Shown piece after piece: positions 56,195 through 64,000 of a DNA stretch of 64,000 bases. The stretch is from positions 2,852,001 to 2,916,000 of the forward strand of contig SPDT01000007.1 of the NCBI GenBank assembly GCA_008477525.1, in the 5' to 3' direction. A program made the translations under genes and the position numbers. The notes under the pieces were generated by a model that saw nothing but the letters and a program-made list of their open reading frames with translations, did not search any database and had not been told where the DNA came from. Position 1 is the first letter of the stretch. Each line of letters opens with the position of its first letter. This stretch comes from Hypomyces perniciosus. Its lineage: Eukaryota; Ascomycota; Sordariomycetes; Hypocreales; Hypocreaceae.

Positions 56195-59100
56195 TTACTC
56201 GCATTCCATTCTGTGCTTCTTCCAGTCCGTCCTCTGACACTCTGCTGAGCAGTATTTCGCTTTCTGACACCTCATACACTTCTTGAGCTTGGGCCCATCG
56301 TCTTCTTCTTTCTTTCCACAGTTTCTGCATCTAGGTGCATCAGCCAGTGGTCCCTTCATCGCATCTATCACGGACTTGTCAACGACGTCTTCGACAAATG
56401 GAACCGCGTATATCGGGCTGATCGCAACCCTGACCGCATTTTGGGCAGCCGTCTCCCACTCCGGGACAGTGACGAAATCATCCGGGAGATGGCCGTTACC
56501 ACATGAGCAGAGCACCTTTTCTCCAAGATCCAGACTTATTGGTGCAGTGGCTCCCTTCCGTTTGTACTCGCAGCTTGCGAGATGGTTCCAGGTACGACAT
56601 CGCTCCACCAGTGAAGGAAGAACCTTCTTCCAAAGAAGTAACTCTGCATCGTTGACTCTCAATGTACAACACTCCAGCGTCCGTATGAGGAGCAAGAACG
56701 CTTCCATCTTGCCCGACTCGATCAATCGCGTAGTAAACGGAATCACAGCGGCATCTAGTACCACCGATGCAGTATCGCCGTCCAGTCTCAGAGCCGAGAT
56801 GAAAATCAGCATGTGAATGCCTCCTCTCTCCGGGTGAGTGATTGCGAACATTCCTGTCTGTCCTCCTTGGAGTCCAGAAGAGAGCATGAACATCGTGAAC
56901 AACGACTCCTTGAAATTGACACGCGGATCGTTTGAGATTCCAGTATTTTTGTCCGAGACTTCCCGCAGTCGCCTCTCTCGGGATGAGAACTGGAAGGACG
57001 TTAGAGTTACCAGCCACCTCATGTCCACCTTCTTGCTCAGGTCAACAATCGGAAGATTATCTAGGTGGATGTGTGGCGTATTGAGGGCAACCGGGAGCCC
57101 TTGAGAAGTCACCGTAGTTGGTGAGATGAAGTCAGCAAGGACGTCAGAAGTTGTTGGAACCGCCAGTGGTGCAATGACTTCGATGTATCCGGATGTCCGA
57201 GCAATGCGAGTTTTGCTGCCCTCTTTGGTAACAGGGACTGGATATCTCAGTGGACAAACGAGCTTGTTCTTGCCAAAAACAACGTCGATGACAAAGGGGT
57301 TTTGCTGTCGTAGTTCGATAGGAATTTTGTCACGGAGCAGGCCTCTACCCTTCTCCGAGGAAATATCAATATGGCCAGTTAGTGTAGTAATTTTTCCTTC
57401 TGAAGATATTTCAGCCAGGAATTTGGTCGGTCCTTCTCCATCAGCCTTGTCGACCTGGTCTTCGAATGGCTTTACGCCTCCGCATATTGCCTTATCTCCG
57501 CTCTGACCCATCATCAGTCTGGATACAAATACCTTAGACTCGTCTGTTATCTTTGTCTCAAAAACTGTCATCGACATGCCTAAAACCGGGCCATAAATAG
57601 CACTGTTCATCCCAGTAGGTGGCACACAGACACCCACCAGGGTCGTCTTTGGTTCTACCAAAAGCGCAGCTGTGGGCACCGTAAACGTCACTATCAAAGG
57701 TGATGATCCTGACCAACCCTGTTCGTCTTCTGTCACACTGACAACAACGTCTCCTGTTTCTGGATTGCGTGTGGTTTGACCTTTCCAAAGACAACATGAA
57801 CGTCCCCAAACATATTGTGCCACTGCTGTGGAGCAGCAACACTGGCTCTGAGCGAACCAACCAAAGTCGGTGATGCCATCCTTGACTGCTTCGAGTCGTT
57901 GAAAAGTCGATCAAATTTGTTTCGAGGTATAGCCACAGTGACGGCAACCGCAGGTGGAAGATTCCTCCACCCCTTGAAGGGTCCCTCATCGGGTGTTGTA
58001 CCCAGATTGAGGACCCATCCTTCTGTATGAACCCCTGAGAGGTGAAGTTGAATACCGAGATCCTGTATCTGGTTACTCGCCAAAACCAGCGTTTGGTCCA
58101 GTGAGATACTATCCAGGAGCGTCCTGATCATTACTGGCCAATCGGTTTTCACTCGACTCTTGATCATTTTCAGCAAAGCAACAAAACTTCCGCGGTGGAA
58201 ATGGCCATATGTTGAGGTTCCTTTCAACAATTCTTCGGCAGAAGCCCGATTAGTTGGTAGTCTTTCGGTCTTGAACATCTTGAGGTAAATCTGAAAGATA
58301 GCCCTAGCGACGGCTTTGGCTTCAATGTGTAGCTTGGGCCGTTCCGCGCCATCGCCCGTGAAATGGCCGTCTCTCTTCCAAGCCAAGCGACTGTGCAACT
58401 GTGTCTCCCTGGAACCAGACACACCTGCTACCAGTCCAAGAAAAACCTCATCCACGTGTGATTCAGACTTTGCATTTGTCCAGTATTGCAATGAAGTGAG
58501 ACCAAGCAGAAGCGATACTGTGGAAGAGGGCCCACACAGAATATTGTCGAACGCCTGTTGCTCCGATTTGTCACGCTTTATCAGCTGTTCTGTGTAGAGG
58601 GTTGCCCATGGCCTCTCCTTCAACAAGGCAACGGCAGAGACAGCTATGTTTAGGGCCCCAACGTGGTCTGAGAGGTTCGACGTATGGATAGCATCGAATG
58701 TCAGGGGGCCATTACTTCCATCCCCATACGTGGTTTCATCCAAATGGAGGATTCTTGAGCTCCACTGGCGTCTATACCAATTCGCAGACACCGTTCCAGA
58801 TGCGGCGGCAAACTGCAGAGTGTGGCAGAATGCAAACACATCGGAGACAACAAAACGGAGGACAATATGTTCCATGAGGCTTCGAAAAGCTCGAACCCAC
58901 TCGGAAAATTGAGCTTTTGCTGCTGTCGCAATCTTGTAACTTTCTGCCGTTTCTTCGGGCTTCAAGGGAGAGTTCTCCGTTAAATGTGCGAATGCCGTAG
59001 CCAGATGAAACCCCAGGAGGGGATCGGTTCCATAGTGAAGAATTTCGTTCTTCGAAACCAGACCAGCAAACATAGGATTCGGCACTTTGGGAGTCTCATC

Positions 59101-59901
59101 TGCTTCTGCCATTACTGTTCCCTTGGCCCAGTAGTATTTGAAGTTTGCGGGCACCACACTTTGCGATTTCATAGACAGCGGGGCCGCTGACCGTAATCCT
59201 GTGATGATGGTGTTGTCGCCCCCAACATACTCCTTGGATATCAGGAGACTTTCTGAAAAGCTGGAAAGGTGGGTATCGTGATTCCGCCTCTCTGCTGCGT
59301 CGACTATGCGTTGGCAGACCTTCTGGATGTCGCCCAAAGTGTCTTCATCGCAGATCCGTAAGGTTGAACCATATGGACTGGCCTTCCAAGTGTCAAGTGA
59401 CTCGAGCAAGGGAATGAGCTTTTGAGCATGCTGTCGAACAGCCGTTGTAGTTGGGTCATCCAAGTACAGGTGGTAGTATATATTCCAAAGGGATTCTTGG
59501 GCGATGGTCTCGTCATCGTCAATTATCAGAGTTAAAAGGACAATATTTCGTCCTGTGAACTGTTAATTCCATAGAACTTGGAGGAAAGGCCGGTAGTTGA
59601 CTTGCCAATGATTTTCTCGTCATAGTCACAAGAAGTAATGTCGAGCTTCCGTGCCGCTAAAGGGAGCAAGAAATTAGTACTTGGATCTCAGGTGGGTAAC
59701 ATCTGCTCTCAGCAACATAAAATACTCACGAAGTCCATCTTCAATGTAAGAAGTGTAGAGAATGCTCCTCAGATCACCGCACCCAAGTGACAGCACATTT
59801 GCATCCTGGCCGTGAGGAATGCATCTGGCAAGGTTGATTGCAGGGGTGTTTCCAGCAGCATAGAGCCAGCTGATACGATTCGCGACCGTTGGCGTCAGCA
59901 T
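56195..59901 (-). CDS. Long fungal MYND-finger protein with DUF4470 domain; one apparent frame lesion
   Basis: Exons 59901-59730, 59656-59606 and 59552 onward encode about 1190 residues. The N-terminus (NRISWLYAAGNTPAINLAR...ANVLSLGCGDLRSILYT...KLDITSCDYDEKIIG) is the DUF4470 nucleotide-fold-like start of this fungal family. The central region is long and unannotated. The C-terminus is a complete MYND zinc finger (CRNCGKKEEDDGPKLKKCMRCQKAKYCSAECQRTDWKKHRMEC), a protein-interaction module. Around 57780-57719 the first frame ends soon after VVFGK, while family-like GDVVVSVTEDEQGW resumes one frame away. Either a one-base deletion or a 62-nt intron (57780-57719) reconciles them. The second intron has a GC donor. 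Function is unknown. Confidence 0.85.
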
Positions 59902-60737
59902 TTTGGGCTAATCAAGACATTACCCAATCCACAAAAACCAAGGGTTCCTGGACTTTGGTTATTTGGCCTGCCCTTGATCTGATCTGGAGATGGATTGGAG
60001 ATGGAAGTTTCAGGTTACGTGAAAGTGTTGAGGCTTCAGGTGGGGGAATTGATTCTACATATGGATTGATTGTCTTACACCGCCTCCTGGCAAGTGCATA
60101 CATACGAGGAGGGAGTACTCCGTACAGCAGTTGCAAATGAGTGATTCCGCCTTCCGCATTGATAGGTGTGGTTTATTAGGTACCTATTTATTATTGGCTG
60201 GTTGGCATGCGTGAATGCTTGAGGCTCCCAAATAAGAAAAATGAACCAAATTATCCCCTTCTGTACGAAGTATATAAGCACAAGAATGATACAGACATGC
60301 AATTGGTAGATTCATTAAATGTCTTGCCCAGTCTCAATGAAGGTCGATTCAGATTCTAAGATACCCAAGTAATGTCCTCGGAACTCCAACAGCCAAGAGA
60401 CACGACGGCTCGCTCCCGCTGCTATGCCAATGGTTCCAAACATAAACCTATTCGGCCATCATTGAAATAAATAAAAAAGCATCCCTTTTAAGAAACCCAA
60501 CCCCCGATTTCCCTCCAATTATTGTACAAATTTGACACCAAAAACCCCGTATTGCGGCCGTTACTTGACTCGAGATCGATGGCCAAGCAGAAAATAACAT
60601 CCCAAACGAAACCAGAAACAGAGATTATTCTGATAAACAGACCCAAGAGCCCAGTATTAATACGGTAACATCATGCCGAACCCCCGAGATATATATATGC
60701 AAAAAGAGGAAATACGCCAAACACAATTGCCGGCCGA
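59902..60737. other. 0.8-kb intergenic region
   Basis: Holds the promoter of the MYND gene and the 3' flank of the zinc-finger regulator. It carries GTACTCCGTAC at 60115-60125 and TACGAAGTA at 60264-60272, but no gene. Confidence 0.55.
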
Positions 60738-63220
60738 TCAAGGACCGCCGAAGAAGACATCGTCGGGGTTCGTAAACATACTGACGGTATTGTCGAACTC
60801 TTCGTCAAATTTGGTCATCATCATCATGCTCGGATCCCGGTCCAGCTGTGCTAGGCCATCATCGTTGGTGAACTGAAGGAGAAGGTCATCATCCTGGTCG
60901 TTCACACCCATCGGCAAGGTCCCGCTCATGGACGCTGAGCTCATCATTACGCCGCTGGTGGCCATGCTAGTCAGGTCGTCAGCTCCCGCAGAGGCATTGG
61001 GATCCAAGTCAAAGAATTGTGCAGGTGGTGGCGATGATGACCGAGAGAGATCCGGGGGGGTGTTGTACCGGCTCCCGCCGCTCTTTGCAGGAGATGCGGG
61101 ATGTGAAGACGTCTTTTCCATGATGGCGTCAGGGGTCACATATGAGTCAACACTAGCTGCTGAAGGAGACGCGACAAAGTCGTTCATAGCTTGGCTGGCC
61201 ATGGTTGGCATTGGTGCTGATGATAATGAACTCAGCTTCTGAGCCTCAGTATCCATCCCCATATCCAGGATGTCATCAAGCATATTGTAGTCGTTGTCTG
61301 GCGAGTTGGCAACAGAGCTGTCTTCTGAGTATCCGGATTGAGAGGAAATGGAGCTGACGGACATGTTCTTCTTCCTTGTCCTAGAGGATTTCTCCATTCG
61401 GGTCTCCATATCCGGGCGATTCTTCTTGGGCCTGCCACGCTTCACGACCTTCCTTACAATGCCGTCAAATGCGCCAATACACATGCCTCGTTGTCGATGT
61501 CTTGTGAGGGCGTCATGTCGAGCAAAGCTGTTGCCGCATTCACAAGGGTATGGCTTGATTCCTGTGTGGATCTTGGCGTGTCTTTTGAGATCGTGCTGTC
61601 GAACAAAGCACTTCTTGCAGGTCGGGCATTGATACTGGCGGTCGTTGAGATGAGTCTGAACGTGTGACTTGATATTCTCCTTGCGACCGAATTGCTTTCC
61701 ACAATCATCAAACAAGCAGGTCCACTTGCCATCAGTTGTCTCGGGTCCCTGGATGTATTGCGAAATCTCTTCCATGGTCACGCCAGTTTCCGTCCTGGTC
61801 TCCTCAATGTTGATGTTTGCGATACTTGCGGCACTGGCGATGCTAGCTACCGATTCGGTGCGACGGTGACCTACAGAGCGGGATGAAGGTGACTGAGAAC
61901 CAGACTCAGGATCATTTTGAAAATGCTGGTGATGAGATTGGTGATCATATCCGCCGATTATCTGTCCCATTTGCTGACCGTCTGCGATCATTTGCTGAGA
62001 TAGATCCGAAGAGGAATGAAGCATCCCGGTTTCCAAGGGCATTGCATCAAAGCGGCCCTCCATCTTCATAAACTCGTCCTTGAACGCGTTCATGCTCATA
62101 TAATCAGGAGTCTGCATCGGTGCTGAGTTGAATGCCTTGTCCGGAAATGTGCTTGAGCTGGGTGTGCTGGCTGTAGAAAGGCTCTGTTCGGCCTGCTGTC
62201 GCATCTCATCAAAGATTGTCTGAGCGGGCTGGTTCGCCCGCCTCCTGGTGGGCTTAATAGTCTCTTCCATGGATTCATCATAATCGTCGGAAAATCTGTC
62301 AGGTCGTGGCTCCTGCTTTACCACTCGATCATGGGGTGTCTCCATTGGTGTAGGGGGGAAGTATTCTAGAACGTGGTTAGAGATCGATACTTGTTAGTTG
62401 GCAAATATGGAATTAACCTACCAGGTCCATTCTGGTTCGGAGGTGTAGCTGGTCTTTGTAGCTCCTCCATGCCCATGGTCTCAAATTTGGCGACGCGGTC
62501 CATGATCCCGTTGCTGATCCTCCTGGCAACTCTCCTGGAGCTAGGGTCGCCTCCTTCTGATATCCAGCCTGTGGGGCTGTCAGGGAAGTTCATAAAAGTA
62601 GGCGTTGATTGAGCGCTTTCAGGCGCAAAGAGTTCAAATTCTTTGGCTCCAGACATGTTGTTCAGGTATTGACCATGGTTCTTCTGCATGATGACGTTCA
62701 ACTGGCCGCCGTACGGATCGAAGGACATGGTGTTTGGGTCAAAACATGACGCGTCAAACCGCTGGATATGGGGAGTTCCATGTGGTGATATTAAGTAGTT
62801 ATCGCTTTCGTTAGCTGCCAATGCGGCAAAGTGGTGCTGATGGGGGCCCGGGCGTGCTTGTATGCGTTGCTGCTGCGCTTCTCGCAGAACACGATGCTGC
62901 GAAGTGGTTGCTATTCCTGTGTTAGTATTCATACTTACCCTGTAATCCTGCCGTGCTGTCGGTGTCGTCGTCTGTTGTCGTCGAATGTCGAGGCTGAGAC
63001 CGCGGCGATGAGCGGCCTGTCGTTGGTGTGTGTTGGGCAGGGTCGGGATCTTGACGCCCTCAAAGGCCGTCGGCGTGGAAGTCTGCCGACGATGTTGCCT
63101 TTGGCGGGCGTGAAGACTGCTGGTTGGATTGGACAGCATATTGTCGCAAGGGGAGTCCGGAGGATATTGTCGAAGGTCGATTCGTTGTCGATGGGAACCT
63201 GTTGGGTCCGAAACTATCAT
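60738..63220 (-). CDS. C2H2 zinc-finger transcription factor of the Swi5/Ace2 type
   Basis: Exons 63220-62422 and 62365-60738 join in phase for 808 residues. Three consecutive zinc fingers (about residues 480-560) read CLFDDCGKQFGRKENIKSHVQTH, CPTCKKCFVRQHDLKRHAKIH and then C-E-C-GNSFARHDALTRHRQRGMC. The third finger, with its DAL..HR.R pattern, and the following basic RGRPKK patch are the hallmark of Swi5/Ace2. In yeast those factors drive late-M/G1 genes, daughter separation and, in pathogens, morphogenesis. Long Ser/Gln-rich arms with acidic patches fit activation regions. Near residue 94 a possible 42-nt in-frame intron (62938-62897) has a perfect TACTAAC branch site. No divergent gene is seen within the window. 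Confidence 0.9.
62897..62938 (-). other. Possible 42-nt frame-preserving intron
   Basis: The stretch begins GTAAGT and ends CGCAG on the coding strand, with TACTAAC inside it. Its length is divisible by three and it contains no stop, so both spliced and unspliced mRNA are coding. The reading frame alone cannot decide which form is used. Confidence 0.45.
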
Positions 63221-64000
63221 GCCACGGCGTTAGGCCTGCCTCGCATCCCCCTATTCATCCACAGGTCGCCAATTGATGCGGTTCATACCTCACGCAGCGC
63301 AAGCACAGAGCGCCGGGCTGGGGGGAAAGCTGTGGTCGTGCTCAGTCGAGGTTGACTGTACGACTGGACGGTGTAAGATGATGTAAATGTGATGCCTTGT
63401 TCGGGCGGTATAATGGCGTTGCGGAAAGTTCACTCTCTGGCGTTCCTTTGTTGGCTTGCAGATGGGAGTGGCAAAGCGGATAAAGTCGTGCTCTGCAGAA
63501 TACCAAGGGTAAAGTGCAGTATTAACGATGAAGATTTGGAAGATGGATTCTAAATCCAGCTCGGACAGCTAGGCCAGGGATCCGAGCTGCAGTAATGATC
63601 CTAGTCGTTGTTGGCCAGGTCGCCAGGGCAACGGACATCCATCAACCATCAGGGCGCCGAGTCTGGTCGCACCACCCGGAGGTCCCACGTCACCGTGGAG
63701 AGCGCTTATTATCACGACTCAACCCCGGTCATAAGACATTTCAGGGCAGAAGAGGTCTGGTCTGGTGACTTACTTTGATCAGACAGAGTTGGCGTCTTGC
63801 ATCATCATCATCGGTCTTCAGGGTTTATCCCGTCCATCGTCGATTTGCCTCACTTATCAATGAATGAATGACCAGCACGTTGTCAGTCCTGCATGCCATT
63901 ACCATTGCCAGTCCACTGTCTGTTCTACCCGGATACCGCTCAGCGTCCGCAGGTTGGAGCAATGGAGCCTTGTCTCACATCCCCAGTAATGATTTGTGCA
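63221..64000. promoter_or_regulatory. Upstream region of the Swi5/Ace2-like gene
   Basis: About 780 bases to the window edge. No convincing gene start is seen. An ATG near 63961 opens a frame of about 13 codons that runs off the edge and could be a neighbour, but it has no support. The region most likely holds the promoter and a long leader of the regulator. Confidence 0.4.

Noticed and set aside
1..64000. CRISPR array, defence island or other prokaryotic system
   Set aside because: Genes have spliceosomal introns and fungal orthologues throughout; no spaced direct repeats of CRISPR type are present.

Overview
The window is nuclear DNA of a filamentous ascomycete. Introns are short (mostly 40-110 nt, GT-AG, with RCTRAC-like branch sites). 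Ascomycete orthologues are dense: Pol2, Cox20, Cue3, Ski3, Rmi1, Vps51, Cdc9, Cct6, eIF3k. A large fungal membrane-glycoprotein family and a MYND-finger family add to this. I would place it in the Sordariomycetes, probably Hypocreales, but that placement is an impression from protein style, not a computed result.

Layout, left to right. A 3' fragment of an unknown gene (3-173) is followed by divergent cox20 (-) and DNA polymerase epsilon catalytic subunit pol2 (+), which share an upstream region with a cell-cycle-box palindrome. Then come cue3/ASCC2-like (-), 40S ribosomal protein S20 (+) and a CCCH/FG-repeat mRNA-export nucleoporin (-). From 14.2 to 24.4 kb the character changes to accessory: a cytochrome P450 (-), an FAD monooxygenase carrying a long multi-pass membrane tail (-), about 1.8 kb without genes, and a fungal membrane glycoprotein (+). 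Next are a CobW/COG0523 GTPase (-), a GH5 steryl/sphingolipid glucosidase of the Egh1 type (-) and a 12-exon sugar-porter MFS transporter (-). The right half is housekeeping: ski3 (+), rmi1 (-), vps51 (+), a NIF3 protein (-), a BolA protein (+), AP-1 beta adaptin (-), a calcineurin-like phosphoesterase broken by a stop (-), DNA ligase I cdc9 (-), eIF3k (+), tsr4/PDCD2-like (-), CCT6 (-), a long MYND-finger protein (-) and a Swi5/Ace2-type zinc-finger regulator (-).

Functionally, three genome-maintenance genes (pol2, rmi1, cdc9) and several RNA/translation genes (cue3, rps20, ski3, eIF3k, tsr4) are interspersed; this looks like ordinary fungal gene order, not an operon-like system. The accessory block, P450 plus FAD monooxygenase on one strand, is the best candidate for an uncharacterised small metabolic unit.

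The main oddities are: the monooxygenase-membrane fusion; single-base lesions in three otherwise well-conserved genes; two GC-AG introns; microexons of 22 and 24 nt; a 42-nt frame-preserving intron; and a recurrent intergenic nonamer (TACGRAGTA). I found no CRISPR array, rRNA, convincing tRNA or recognisable transposon. Exon coordinates were worked out by hand from splice consensus and reading phase; where the phase does not close, the entry says so.
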